The position numbers and the translations under genes were made by a program. The notes below the pieces were generated by a model. It worked only from the letters and a program-made list of their open reading frames with translations, was not told the DNA's origin and ran no database searches. 64,000 bases of DNA from Candidatus Omnitrophota bacterium (lineage in GTDB: Bacteria; Omnitrophota; Koll11; Duberdicusellales; 4484-171). The first letter of the stretch is position 1, and every line of letters begins with the position of its first letter. Positions 1-8,091 of this stretch are shown here, one piece after another. Where the stretch lies: positions 1 to 64,000 of the forward strand of contig JAUYCY010000159.1 of assembly GCA_030692055.1 (NCBI GenBank), given 5' to 3'.

Positions 1-212
1 CCGCGGCAAGCCGCGGAGTATGTTCTATGCTAATATTATCACTGGTTCATTCATTGCCTTGGAATGAGGTCAACTACGTTTACGATTTCGGCTTCATCCC
101 CGTGGCAAGCCACGGGGTATTCGCCGAGAGAGAATAAATAGATTACACAGATTAGAAAATGATTACACTGATTTTTCAATCTGTGTAATCGCTCTCCTAA
201 TCGGTGTAATCA
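1..212. repeat. Intergenic palindromes and TGTAATC-type repeat
   Basis: There is no gene here. Two hairpins of the form CCGCGGcaaGCCGCGG (1-16) and CCCCGTGGCAAGCCACGGGG (about 99-118) are followed at about 140-212 by a run of GATTACAC/TGTAATC units that recurs elsewhere in the window (about 2463-2517 and 28870-28930). Confidence 0.6.
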
Positions 213-224
213 TAATCATATAAG

Positions 225-842
225 CTAGGTTAAAAAAGGATTAGATTGTAATTCTTTACCCACCGTCGTTGATGGGCCGTGGCCCGGATAAATAATCGTA
301 TCTCTAGGCAATATGAGTATTTTTTCTTTTATAGATTTAAGTAACGACTGCTGGGAAGCTAGCGGGATATCAGTTCTTCCGATAGAATCTGCAAATATTG
401 TATCTCCGCTAAAAAGCCAATTTTCTAAACGTAGTGAAACAGAACCTGGGGTGTGACCTGGGGTATGGATACATTCTATTCTATGCGAATCAACACCAAT
501 AGGCACGCCTTCGTCTAAAAAAGCAGGCTCTTTTTTAACAGCGACTGAGGAGCCAAAGAAAGAAGAACCATTGAAATTTGCGTTATGTAGTAAAGGGACG
601 TCTTTTGGGTGGATGAAAAAAGGTAAATCCAGTTCGTCAAGGCCGCCAATGTGGTCAAAATGAGCGTGAGTCAAAATAACAAAAAGAATGTTGAGTTTCT
701 CTTTACGGATGAAATCATTGACTACGCTAATAGGGGCGGGCGCATCTACGATAAACCCTTTTCTTTTATTTTCGTCAAAAATAACATAGCAATTGTTATA
801 AAGTTCTCCTAAAACAAAGGTCTTTATGGTCATTCCATCCAT
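225..842 (-). CDS. Metallo-beta-lactamase-fold hydrolase (glyoxalase II-like)
   Basis: This 205-residue protein carries the zinc signature HxHxDH (THAHFDH, residues 58-64), a second metal ligand in HTPGH near residue 130, the bridging Asp region SGDTIF near 145-150 and a late His in YPGHG. That set is typical of the small GloB-like thioesterase branch of the MBL superfamily, which hydrolyses acyl-thioesters or related compounds in the cytoplasm; the real substrate cannot be read from sequence. The ORF can start at 842 or at the second Met (833). The second gives an ATGA overlap with the stop of the upstream lipoprotein gene, so translational coupling from 833 is likely. Confidence 0.85.
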   Translation of the reverse strand: MDGMTIKTFVLGELYNNCYVIFDENKRKGFIVDAPAPISVVNDFIRKEKLNILFVILTHAHFDHIGGLDELDLPFFIHPKDVPLLHNANFNGSSFFGSSVAVKKEPAFLDEGVPIGVDSHRIECIHTPGHTPGSVSLRLENWLFSGDTIFADSIGRTDIPLASQQSLLKSIKEKILILPRDTIIYPGHGPSTTVGKELQSNPFLT

Positions 843-1330
843 TTCTGGGCATTGCTATATTTAAAATCTGCTTCAAAGCGTCTTCTAAAATGCTCTACCT
901 TCTGCAGCAGGGTACTGCGTTCAATGGCGCTCGTGTTAGGATTTTTATCTATAGATTCTTTAACTTTAACTAAATCCTGATAAAGGGGGTATATTTTTTC
1001 TTTGCCCTCCTTATTAAAAAAGGCAATTATCTGTTCTAAATTCATAATAGCTTCTTTTATGGCTCGCTTTACCCTTTTAAGGCTATACGCTTTACTTACG
1101 CTAAAAGAATCTGACAATTCATCTGACAGTTCATCAATCCAACCTTCTACAAAAAGATAATAATCAAGATATGCTTCTCTGGAAGGCTTAGTGGGATAAT
1201 CTTTAAAGCCAACGTATACGGGTTCTTCCTTCTGGTACTTCTTTTTCCGAATAAATTTTTTACGTAAGGTATAGCACCCGGAAGTAAAAAAGATAGAAAT
1301 AAGAAGCAAAAAAATAACAAATCTTTTCAT
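830..1330 (-). CDS. Putative lipoprotein, unknown function
   Basis: The first 19 residues form a lipoprotein signal: two positive charges, a hydrophobic stretch (FVIFLLLISIFF) and the lipobox TSGC with Cys19. The remaining roughly 147 residues are rich in Lys and Glu with predicted helices and no motif I recognise. It would be anchored to a membrane facing the periplasm. It overlaps the hydrolase gene downstream by a few bases, so the two are probably one transcript. No close family is evident. Confidence 0.7.
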   Translation of the reverse strand: MKRFVIFLLLISIFFTSGCYTLRKKFIRKKKYQKEEPVYVGFKDYPTKPSREAYLDYYLFVEGWIDELSDELSDSFSVSKAYSLKRVKRAIKEAIMNLEQIIAFFNKEGKEKIYPLYQDLVKVKESIDKNPNTSAIERSTLLQKVEHFRRRFEADFKYSNAQKWME

Positions 1331-1711
1331 ATTTTTTCCTCAATATTATTAATTAACACTTTTATAATTATATCATCTATACCTAAAAAATCTATATAAA
1401 TCTATGTAATCTATGTAATCCCTGCCTACCGCTTGTCCGCCTCTGGCGGAAATCAGTAACTTCAAAAAAAAGCAATACTTCTTTTTGAAGTTAGCTTATG
1501 AAGTTAAGGATCGCCATCTATTTTGCTAAGAAGCTCCACCCCGACTTGTCGGGGTGGTATCTTCCCGTTCTTCGGCGTAATCCCTGCCTGCGCTAAAGCT
1601 TCGGTAGGCAGACGCCGAAGCCCTAGACCCTTGACATCTACGATGTCAAGGGTTATCCGCTTTCATCCCCGTCTTTGCAGACGGAGTTTTCTCGCGGAGG
1701 CGGGTAAAAAA
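1331..1711. repeat. Gene-free gap packed with hairpins
   Basis: No credible gene lies between the lipoprotein and truA. The gap holds at least five inverted repeats: ACTTC...GAAGT near 1459-1492, CACCCCGACTTGTCGGGGTG near 1538-1557, TTCGGCGT...ACGCCGAA near 1573-1620, ACCCTTGACATC...GATGTCAAGGGT near 1626-1653 and CCGTCTttgcAGACGG near 1669-1684. They look like interspersed palindromic elements rather than a single terminator. Confidence 0.6.
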
Positions 1712-2458
1712 CTAATATTTGACTTTAACGAGATAAAGTCCTTTGGCTGGGGCGGGTTTATTGGAATATTTTGCTTTTTTCTTTAAAATATCTACTGCCT
1801 GGCGTATATCGGTTTTTCCTTCGCCTACTTGTACTAAAAATGAAACGATATTACGCACCATATTCCTTAAAAAACCATTAGCCTCTATATCAACATAAAT
1901 AAACCCACCCCTCTTTTTAATGGTAATATTAGTGATTTTTCTCACGCAGTCTCGGTAGCTTTTTGCCTCTTTAGCAAAAAGAGAGAAATCTTTTTTACCT
2001 ACCAACTTCTTAGAAATTCTTTTAATATTACTAATATTTAGCGGTCTTGCAACGTGCCAAGAAAAATTTTCCCAAAATACCGTAGGCTCTTTACGATTAA
2101 GAATAACGTAGCGGTATATCTTAGATTTTGCCCAAAAACGAGCATGAAACCCTAGCGGAACTCGTTTTACAGTTTTAACTCTTACATCGCTGGGCAAAAA
2201 TGTATTTAACGCATTTTTGATGTTCTTGAGCGATATTTTAGTATCCACCTTAAAATTTACAGCTTGGCCCTTGGCGTGAACTCCTTTATCCGTGCGCGAG
2301 GCAGAGGTTATCCTAATTTTTTCTTTAAAAAGCCTGCGGATAGCTTTTTCTAAGACTCCCTGCACGCTGATTTCCCGTTTGCCTTTTTTATCCTGCAGCT
2401 GAAAGCCGAAATAATTAGTACCTAAGTACTCAATTTTAAGAAAAATATTTTTATACAT
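1712..2458 (-). CDS. truA: tRNA pseudouridine synthase A
   Basis: TruA converts uridines 38-40 in the anticodon stem of many tRNAs to pseudouridine. The 248-residue length is normal for the family. The catalytic motif SRTDKGVHA is present, with the nucleophilic Asp at residue 57, and the C-terminal half keeps the conserved FLRNMVRNIV segment. The gene stands alone, flanked by repeats on both sides. It is divergent from the cassette array that begins at about 2600, so their promoters share the gap from 2459 to 2701. Confidence 0.95.
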   Translation of the reverse strand: MYKNIFLKIEYLGTNYFGFQLQDKKGKREISVQGVLEKAIRRLFKEKIRITSASRTDKGVHAKGQAVNFKVDTKISLKNIKNALNTFLPSDVRVKTVKRVPLGFHARFWAKSKIYRYVILNRKEPTVFWENFSWHVARPLNISNIKRISKKLVGKKDFSLFAKEAKSYRDCVRKITNITIKKRGGFIYVDIEANGFLRNMVRNIVSFLVQVGEGKTDIRQAVDILKKKAKYSNKPAPAKGLYLVKVKY

Positions 2459-2462
2459 TTAA

Positions 2463-2517
2463 ATGATTACGCTGATTAGGAAAACCCTGCCTACCGGCAG
2501 GCAGAGATTACACAGAT
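2463..2517. repeat. GATTAC-type quasi-palindromic repeat
   Basis: ATTACGCTGATTAGG and GAGATTACACAGATTT units flank a short CTGCCTACCGGCAGGCAG palindrome. The same vocabulary recurs at about 140-212 and 28870-28930. Confidence 0.6.
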
Positions 2518-2609
2518 TTCAAAATCTCTGCAACCAGATATGAAATAGACGCCTTTTGAAATTATAGGCAAATTACGGAATTATGCAATATTTTTCTTCA
2601 GACTTTTTG

Positions 2610-2638
2610 TTTACAATCTCCCAAGACCGTGTTATAAA
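2610..2638 (+). promoter_or_regulatory. Strong sigma70-like promoter facing the cassette array
   Basis: TTTACA (2610-2615) and TATAAA (2633-2638) are separated by exactly 17 bases, close to the sigma70 consensus. It points into the first cassette gene (2702), which has its own Shine-Dalgarno GGGAGG. A GTTAGAT heptamer, matching the attC/attI core GTTRRRY, sits at 2676-2682 between promoter and gene. It could serve as the array promoter (Pc-like); that role is inferred. Confidence 0.55.
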
Positions 2639-2701
2639 TTGACTCAAGGGTAAACTTGGATTCCGCATATTAATTGTTAGATTAAAAAATGGGAGGTTGA
2701 G

Positions 2702-3970
2702 ATGAATAAGAAAATTTTGACAATTATTTTATGCTCACTTTTGCTGCATATCTCTATATCTGCCCAAGATAAGTTTAAAGCCGGTTCAGAACCAACCGGA
2801 TTTAAGGGTATGCAATGGGGAACGCACATAAGTGCTTTTTCGGGCATGGAACTAACGGAATCTACTCCTGGAAATGCTGCTTTCGGGAAAATTTATCCGG
2901 GAACTACTCTTCCAAAGATGCCTGGAACTACTGCTGAGAAGTCATACAGGAATGAAAATGACCTGTTACAGATAGAAGGAGTGAGCTTAGATGAGATAAA
3001 TTATCTTTTCCGGAATGATAAGTTTTCTGGCGTAATCATTGTTAGCCATGGACGGGAGGCTTTCGAGCAACTTAAAAAAGCGCTCTTCGCGAAATATGGT
3101 GAGGGAAAGTTCGAAACTTCTGCTGGTAGCCCTATCGGCGTATATGTATGGCAAGGTGAAAAAACTAAGGTGATGCTCACGCTGATAATTGGAGACGCAG
3201 TAGGCTTGTTAATATCTTCAATGGAAACCGAAAGAGAAATTGAAAAGGCCAGGCAAGAAGCACGTAACCCGCTGATCGATAAAATATATCGGTATGCCGG
3301 TCTTGTGTGGAGTGTTGAAGCGTTTAATTTTTCAAATCTACTCAATGAGCTTCAAGGTACAGAAATCCTTATTGGCAAGTACACCAAAGAAGAATGGGAA
3401 ACAACGTGCGATAAATCAAGTGACCAAACCAACGATTTACTAAAAAGAAGTGACCGCGCAGTGTGTAACGCAGCCGGTGCTCTTTACTTTGAAGATGTTT
3501 CTTTTTGCGATAAACTACCTTACGTAAAAAATTTTTCACACGAACAGGATTTAAAAACCAAATGCGTAACCGCAATAGCCTTAAAGAAAAAAGATAAAAG
3601 TATATGCTCTACGGGAGGTATTGATGACAATTCTTGCAAAGCAAGACTTGATAGAGAATTCCCAAGTAAAACAACTTTTAAAAATAGTGTAGGCAGACAC
3701 ATTCTTCTTCCCGCAGGAGTAACATTAGAAAAGGCTAAAGAAATTGTGGAAGCTATCCCTAAAGATGAGATATTGCGTGAAGCCCTACAGAAAACATCAA
3801 ATATCAATCCTAATCACTACAGTCTGACTGTTGCACGTGATAGATATAAGATTACTGTGATGGTTTACTATAATGACGATTACAACGCTGCCTCAAGAAT
3901 TCTTGATTATATTAGGGATACTACAGAAAAGTATATAAACGATTTCTTAAAAAACAAAATAAATAAATGA
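2702..3970 (+). CDS. Exported protein of unknown function, first array cassette
   Basis: The 422-residue product has a signal peptide (residues 1-21, ending SISA). It then has a motif GFKGMQWGT seen in exported proteins of unknown function, a central region with several Cys (roughly residues 235-320) that could form disulfides, and a Lys-rich C-terminus. A clear Shine-Dalgarno (GGGAGG) lies 6 bases before the ATG. The gene is bounded by a GTTAGAT core at 2676 and the first attC site at 4037, so it occupies the first cassette position of the array. Function is not recognisable; the mature part is predicted periplasmic or secreted. Confidence 0.75.
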   Translation: MNKKILTIILCSLLLHISISAQDKFKAGSEPTGFKGMQWGTHISAFSGMELTESTPGNAAFGKIYPGTTLPKMPGTTAEKSYRNENDLLQIEGVSLDEINYLFRNDKFSGVIIVSHGREAFEQLKKALFAKYGEGKFETSAGSPIGVYVWQGEKTKVMLTLIIGDAVGLLISSMETEREIEKARQEARNPLIDKIYRYAGLVWSVEAFNFSNLLNELQGTEILIGKYTKEEWETTCDKSSDQTNDLLKRSDRAVCNAAGALYFEDVSFCDKLPYVKNFSHEQDLKTKCVTAIALKKKDKSICSTGGIDDNSCKARLDREFPSKTTFKNSVGRHILLPAGVTLEKAKEIVEAIPKDEILREALQKTSNINPNHYSLTVARDRYKITVMVYYNDDYNAASRILDYIRDTTEKYINDFLKNKINK

Positions 3971-4036
3971 GTAGGTTCTATAATACAAAAATAAAATCTA
4001 TCTCTGATAATTGAACCAAAAACTATATAATAAAAA

Positions 4037-4139
4037 ATCTAACAATTCCAATCCTCTCCTTCGCATAAAGCTACGGCGGGCAGGCAGCCTACCCTCATCC
4101 GCCGTTAGCGGAGTCGGACAGGTGATTTTTGTGTTATAA
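4037..4139 (+). other. attC-like recombination site 1
   Basis: It begins ATCTAAC and ends at GTGTTATAA, the R'' and R' boxes. The inner arms are CCTCTCC and GGACAGG, complementary with one mismatch, and are followed by TGATTTTTG as in the other sites. The loop is larger than in its neighbours and appears to contain an inserted repeat (CGGCGGGCAGGCAGCC-type). Confidence 0.65.
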
Positions 4140-4152
4140 GAAAAATAAATAA

Positions 4153-4546
4153 ATGGAAACCTTAATAAATCAATACAAGCAAATGATTAGTGAGTTATTA
4201 AAAACAACTAATTTTAAATTTCAGTGATGAATTATCGAAGAATTTACCTCGAAAACCCGGAATATATAGAGTTTTTGAAAAAGAAAATTCAGAAAAAACA
4301 ATTTATATCGGGAAAAGCAAAAGTCTCCAACGTAGAATCGTTGGAGATCATTATAAAGGTGACAGAATCGCATCAACCTTAAAAAGCAAACTAATCAAAG
4401 GACTATGCCTCTCAAAAGAAAAAGAAGTAATGAATTATTTATCAAATAACTGTTCGGTACAATTTATGATAATTGAAGATAAAGATTTACTGACAAGGAT
4501 TGAACATTTTGCAGTGGCGGTTTTAACTCCAAAATGGAATGATTAA
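4153..4546 (+). pseudogene. GIY-YIG endonuclease-domain gene with a frameshift
   Basis: An ORF from ATG 4153 reads 24 residues to a TGA at 4225-4227. Moving +1 just before this stop opens a frame running to TAA at 4546. That frame contains the GIY-YIG signature (PGIYRVFE then TIYIGKSKSLQRRI), a His a little further on, and a C-terminal segment RIEHFAVAVLTPKWND typical of small stand-alone GIY-YIG proteins. The N-terminal 24 residues fit as the missing start of the same protein, so the gene looks broken by a single indel. No ATG, GTG or TTG opens the second frame upstream. A sequencing error or programmed shift at TTT-CAG-TGA cannot be excluded. It sits between attC sites 1 and 2, thus one cassette. 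Confidence 0.7.
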
Positions 4547-4551
4547 TAAAA

Positions 4552-4608
4552 TTATAACCACTCAATCCAGCCCCGACAGAATCGTCGGGGCTGATGCCGG
4601 TGTTAGAT
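4552..4608 (+). other. attC-like recombination site 2
   Basis: TTATAAC opens the site and GTTAGAT, a perfect GTTRRRY, closes it. The arms CCAGCCCCGAC and GTCGGGGCTG form a near-perfect stem around a 6-base loop. Total 57 bp, in the size range of short attC sites. Confidence 0.8.
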
Positions 4609-4634
4609 AACAAAGTTATAAAAAGAAAAATGCG

Positions 4635-5183
4635 ATGAAAACAAAAATTTCTCTATTTGTAGTGTTATTAATCGGATTTTTTCTGTGCTATGTTGTTATG
4701 ATAAATAATAATACTTATTCTGAGGAGAAAGTCTTTCGCGCCGACGAGTCTCCAAGTCCTGAAGGGATTAGTTGTATGAAATTTCATGGATTTTATAACC
4801 CACCAAAGGATATCGCACCAGATACCTGTAGACCAAAAAATGTAGTATATGTATTCAATCCGGATAAGACGATCACTTTCAAATGGGATTGCCCAATAAA
4901 CAGGGGTATACCTACTTTTTCTTGGTTTTGTTGCTCCTGCAACGATAATACCAGCCGTACTGTTCCTGTTCCCTATCCAACAATGGGTATTCACAACCCT
5001 GCAAACATGTGGCCGGTAGTCTGCAACTCAAAGGTTAATCCCAATAATGGATATCTTTCAGTATCCTGCAAATTAACGGTTGACCCAAATCATGAGTATG
5101 CTTATTTGGTAGGATGCGCAGTAAAAGAGAAAGTTATGGGTGGGTGCTCTGATAAACTGAGGGTAATAAATTATAAAAAGTGA
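4635..5183 (+). CDS. Cys-rich exported protein of unknown function
   Basis: This 182-residue product starts with an N-terminal hydrophobic segment (residues 5-24) that is either an uncleaved anchor or a signal peptide. The rest holds about eleven Cys, including WFCCSCND, suggesting disulfide bonds outside the cytoplasm. There is no recognisable domain. It lies 26 bases after attC site 2 and is followed by a degraded attC-like remnant, so it is the second complete cassette gene. Confidence 0.65.
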   Translation: MKTKISLFVVLLIGFFLCYVVMINNNTYSEEKVFRADESPSPEGISCMKFHGFYNPPKDIAPDTCRPKNVVYVFNPDKTITFKWDCPINRGIPTFSWFCCSCNDNTSRTVPVPYPTMGIHNPANMWPVVCNSKVNPNNGYLSVSCKLTVDPNHEYAYLVGCAVKEKVMGGCSDKLRVINYKK

Positions 5184-5185
5184 AA

Positions 5186-5290
5186 CCTCTAATCACTTCA
5201 TCTCTGGCTGCCGGCAGGTAGACCGGCCACACTTGCATCCTCGGGCTTTGAAACCTCGAGGTTTTATCGCGTCGGGATAAAAACAGGATA
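5186..5290. other. Probable truncated attC followed by an intergenic repeat
   Basis: CTCTAATCACTTCATCTCTGG at about 5188 resembles the left half of the other attC sites (AACCACTTCATCCAGC). No matching right half follows. Instead, from about 5232, the sequence is the TCATCCTCGG...CCGAGGTTTTATCGCGTCGGGATAAA repeat that also occurs at 8860-8910. The array therefore appears interrupted here. Confidence 0.4.
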
Positions 5291-5370
5291 ATTCACTTAA
5301 GCTAATTTAAAAGCTTACGCTTTTAACCCGCTAAGCTTAATTGTTAATCTTACCTTTTAATCTACAATTA

Positions 5371-5473
5371 TTTATTCGCGATGAGATATTCAGCAATTTG
5401 AACGGCGTTTAAGGCGGCGCCTTTTAAGAGGTTGTCGGCAACTACCCAGAGCCAAAGCCCATTCTTAAGGGAC
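5371..5473 (-). pseudogene. Fragment of the 3' end of asd
   Basis: The reverse strand encodes [14 protein letters not shown] and the rest of the Asd C-terminus up to a stop, and matches the end of the intact asd gene (9806-9906) at roughly 90 percent over about 100 bp. The match stops abruptly near 5473 where GGGACAAAGGGGTCAGCCC begins. It is in the same orientation as the intact gene, so the two form direct repeats flanking 5474-9805. Confidence 0.85.
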
Positions 5474-5581
5474 AAAGGGGTCAGCCCTTGAAACTTGAAA
5501 ATAGTACTTCTGCTTCTCTCCCGCTTTTATATTTACATGTTATATTTACTCGACAAACTAATCAAAAAATTATAAAATACT

Positions 5582-5655
5582 ATCTAACAAGGCAATCCAG
5601 CTGACCCTACTACGCCCTAACGGGCTTCGTAGGGCGGCTGATTTTTGTGTTATCT
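5582..5655 (+). other. attC-like recombination site 3
   Basis: ATCTAAC and GTTATCT bound 74 bp. The left arm CAATCCAGC pairs with GGCTG and the inner stem ACTACGCCC...GGGCTTCGTAGGG surrounds a short loop. The roughly 110 bp between the asd fragment and this site contain no ORF. Confidence 0.8.
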
Positions 5656-5669
5656 TTAAAAATAATTTA

Positions 5670-5999
5670 ATGATTAAGACAAAAATTTATCGAATATTAG
5701 GTGCAATATTTTTAGGAATTGGATTATACAATATAATTTATGGCATCACTCATCCCCGAACCTTCCAAGCAATTGTCAATCCTAGCCCTATTCAAATATT
5801 TATGATGAACCTTCATATCCGCGGTTATTTTGCGTTCGATTACGGGCTATGGATAGGGTTAATTCTCCAGTGGCGAGCAGATAAAAATAAAAATTCGAAA
5901 ACAAAATCTTTATGGGGTAAAATATTAGTGGGCTATCTCATATATGCAGCATTGATAGCTTTATGGTATCTATTTAAAGGAATTTATATTTTTATTTAA
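5670..5999 (+). CDS. Small membrane protein, unknown
   Basis: This 109-residue protein has three likely membrane segments (roughly residues 7-26, 52-68 and 85-106) with a Lys-rich loop KNKNSKTK between the last two. The start lies 14 bases after an attC core and no convincing Shine-Dalgarno precedes it. It fills one cassette between attC sites at 5582 and 6008. No family recognised. Confidence 0.65.
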   Translation: MIKTKIYRILGAIFLGIGLYNIIYGITHPRTFQAIVNPSPIQIFMMNLHIRGYFAFDYGLWIGLILQWRADKNKNSKTKSLWGKILVGYLIYAALIALWYLFKGIYIFI

Positions 6000-6007
6000 A
6001 CCATAAA

Positions 6008-6083
6008 AGATAACCACTTCATCCAGCCGACCTTCCCTACGCCCTGTCGGGCTTCGGTCAGGCGGCTGATTTCTGTGTTATCT
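6008..6083 (+). other. attC-like recombination site 4
   Basis: AGATAAC and GTTATCT bound 76 bp. The arms ATCCAGCCGACC and AGGCGGCTGAT are complementary apart from small bulges, as expected of attC folded strands. Confidence 0.8.
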
Positions 6084-6138
6084 GTAAAATTAATAAAAAA
6101 TATATTTTAGAGTGAATTTTTAATTCCGGTAATAAAAA

Positions 6139-6378
6139 ATGAGTATTTTTAAAAACAATATGTCTGTGGAAGAAGTAGCCGATAAAATATTACGTGATTA
6201 TCTTATTCGATGTCATCATGTAATCTCTAAAAACTATCAAGAAATCAAAGATATGGAACCAGAGAATGCTGCCAATTTTTTGATGCATTTAAGAAAAATG
6301 GGGAAGATTGATATTAAATTGAAATGCATTGATAATAGAATTAGTTGCAAAATAATTGATAAAAAAATAGCAAGGTAA
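6139..6378 (+). CDS. Small cytoplasmic cassette protein, unknown
   Basis: The 79-residue product is hydrophilic with no signal sequence and a Lys-rich C-terminus. MSVEEVADKILRDYLIRCHH near the start looks helical. No Shine-Dalgarno is obvious; the ATG follows GGTAATAAAA. It occupies the cassette between attC sites 6008 and 6415. Function unknown. Confidence 0.55.
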   Translation: MSIFKNNMSVEEVADKILRDYLIRCHHVISKNYQEIKDMEPENAANFLMHLRKMGKIDIKLKCIDNRISCKIIDKKIAR

Positions 6379-6414
6379 CGCAAATAAGTAAAAATTACAA
6401 CAATATTAAAAATC

Positions 6415-6475
6415 ATCTAACAAGGCAATCCAGCGAGATCTCGCCAAAAGCGGACCGCTGATTTTTGTGTTATAT
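6415..6475 (+). other. attC-like recombination site 5
   Basis: ATCTAAC and GTTATAT bound 61 bp with CAATCCAGCG on the left and CCGCTGATTTTTG on the right, the same outer arms as its neighbours. The inner GAGATCTCGCC is partly self-complementary. Confidence 0.8.
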
Positions 6476-6497
6476 GAATAAAATAAAAAGGAGAAAA

Positions 6498-7025
6498 ATG
6501 AAAAAGAAGAATTCAGTTATTCTGTTAAGTCTTATAATTAGCATTTGCTTTATGAGTTATAATCTTGCCGAAGAAATACATTCATCACCATCTGATGAGT
6601 TATTTAACAAGTTTAAATCTGTATCCGCTAAAATATGCGAAGATTCAGTAATATCGGCAGCAATGTTAGGGTATGAACTGAATGAAACAGATAGAGATAA
6701 GATTATGAGTCCTGAAATGAAAGAAATGGCAAATAAGGCGAGCGTTGAATTGATGGATCGATATAAAAATGCGTTTATTGTTCCTGACGTAGAAGCACAA
6801 AAAATCCTTTCTGGCAAATATAATAATAGTAAAAATAAACAGGATATATTGAATTCGATAAAAGAATTTCAGAAAATAGCAGTTAAGTTACCTATGCCCA
6901 TACTCTATCTTATAGAGAAATATAATAAGAATTCCTTATCAGAATTAGAGCTTGAATTTGCAGCTAGATTATTTAAAGAATTCCTGAAGCAGACTTATAA
7001 TTCTATTTCACTCTCCCCAAAGTAA
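6498..7025 (+). CDS. Exported helical protein, unknown
   Basis: I start this gene at the ATG at 6498, which follows AAAAAGGAG by 4 bases, although the frame is open from 6465 inside the attC site. The 175-residue product begins MKKKNSVILLSLIISICF, a signal peptide. The mature region is mostly predicted helix with many Lys and Glu and no motif I recognise. It is one cassette, between attC sites 6415 and 7069. Confidence 0.65.
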   Translation: MKKKNSVILLSLIISICFMSYNLAEEIHSSPSDELFNKFKSVSAKICEDSVISAAMLGYELNETDRDKIMSPEMKEMANKASVELMDRYKNAFIVPDVEAQKILSGKYNNSKNKQDILNSIKEFQKIAVKLPMPILYLIEKYNKNSLSELELEFAARLFKEFLKQTYNSISLSPK

Positions 7026-7068
7026 AAGAACAATTTAAGTAGATAAGAATTTGGAGTATAATAAAATC

Positions 7069-7141
7069 ATATAACAAGTCATTCCAGCGGACACTTCAGT
7101 CGCTTTCAGCGGCTTCAGTGCCGCTGATTTCTGCGTTAAAT
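7069..7141 (+). other. attC-like recombination site 6
   Basis: ATATAAC and GTTAAAT bound 73 bp. The arms TCCAGCGGCACTTCAG-like and CTTCAGTGCCGCTGA are complementary around a CGCTTTCAGCG hairpin. Confidence 0.8.
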
Positions 7142-7499
7142 GAAAAATAAATTAATAACAATAATTTCAGCGATTTTTTTGGTAATAGTATCGTTATTGC
7201 CTGCCCATGCCACAAAGCCTCAAAAATTATACGCTGTTATATTTGGCATCGTCATCGGAGAAAAAGGCGAATTACTAAATGTCAGAATAAGCAAAACCAT
7301 TAATGCATATTCTAAATCCACAGAGGCTGTTGAGATAGAAATCCCAGAAAAGTATTTTGAAAAGGCAAAAGAAAAAATAAAAAATCATGGTTACGAACCA
7401 ACGCTTGAAAATGGCAAGCCAAAAGAATTTTTTACCTATTTTTACTTTGATCCTGAAAATCCAGAATTATTAATAGACGATTTAAAAATGATCGAATAG
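7140..7499 (+). CDS. Exported protein, unknown, start inside attC core
   Basis: The 119-residue protein has a signal peptide (residues 1-24, ending AHA) and a short mature domain rich in Lys and Glu with EIEIPEKYFEKAKEKI. The ATG lies within the attC R' box (GTTAAATG), leaving no room in the cassette for a ribosome binding site, so translation may be leaderless or depend on sequence supplied by the previous cassette. Family unknown. Confidence 0.65.
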   Translation: MKNKLITIISAIFLVIVSLLPAHATKPQKLYAVIFGIVIGEKGELLNVRISKTINAYSKSTEAVEIEIPEKYFEKAKEKIKNHGYEPTLENGKPKEFFTYFYFDPENPELLIDDLKMIE

Positions 7500-7504
7500 A
7501 ATAC

Positions 7505-7568
7505 ATTTAACCACTTCATCCAGCGGCGTTTCCGCTCCGCGAAAACGCCGCTGATGTCGGTGTTATGA
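7505..7568 (+). other. attC-like recombination site 7
   Basis: ATTTAAC is a perfect RYYYAAC box and GTTATGA closes the site (64 bp). CCAGCGGCGTTTTCGC-type arms form a long stem: GCGGCGTTTCCGC against GCGAAAACGCCGC. Confidence 0.8.
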
Positions 7569-7577
7569 GATAATAAT

Positions 7578-8087
7578 ATGAAAATGTTTGCAAAATATAT
7601 TACTATTATTGCTTCTTTATTATTAATATCTGGTTGCGTCAGCACACAAAAGATGGAACAATGCATTGGCGATTTAGGTAAAGAGATTATGATATATAAA
7701 CTCCAAGAACGTATACAAGATGGCATGGTTGTTGGTATCGCTTCCGCGTATTATATGAAGGAAGGAAGATGGCCGGCATCTTTAGGGGAATTTAGGGAAT
7801 TTTATAATAAAGAGGTGAAAAAAACAGATGATTCGGATAAGAAAGAATTAAGACCTAATTGGGAAACCTTATCATCTTCAAAGTTTTATATTATGCAGGG
7901 CGGCAATCTTAGAATCGAATATGAAGATAAGTTTGAAAAATTACTAGGCGATAGCATTAAAATCACCCCTATAGAACGGAAATTTACGGTCAAAATAAAT
8001 GATTCAGAAGCCGTTGCAAAAGTTTCACTTGAAAACTGTATAAAAAGAATCATAATCGAGCCACCTAAAGGCAAAATATCTAAATAG
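7578..8087 (+). CDS. Putative lipoprotein, cassette-encoded
   Basis: This 169-residue protein begins with a lipoprotein signal whose lipobox is ISGC (Cys at about residue 20). The mature part contains GRWPASLGEFREFYN, a pattern common in small exported or pilin-like proteins that I cannot assign. It is one cassette between attC sites 7505 and 8092 and begins 9 bases after the attC core. Confidence 0.65.
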   Translation: MKMFAKYITIIASLLLISGCVSTQKMEQCIGDLGKEIMIYKLQERIQDGMVVGIASAYYMKEGRWPASLGEFREFYNKEVKKTDDSDKKELRPNWETLSSSKFYIMQGGNLRIEYEDKFEKLLGDSIKITPIERKFTVKINDSEAVAKVSLENCIKRIIIEPPKGKISK

Positions 8088-8091
8088 TGGC

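Noticed and set aside
1523..1786. 87-residue plus-strand ORF overlapping the truA 3' end
   Set aside because: It is made of hairpin repeats and antisense truA sequence and has no start signals.
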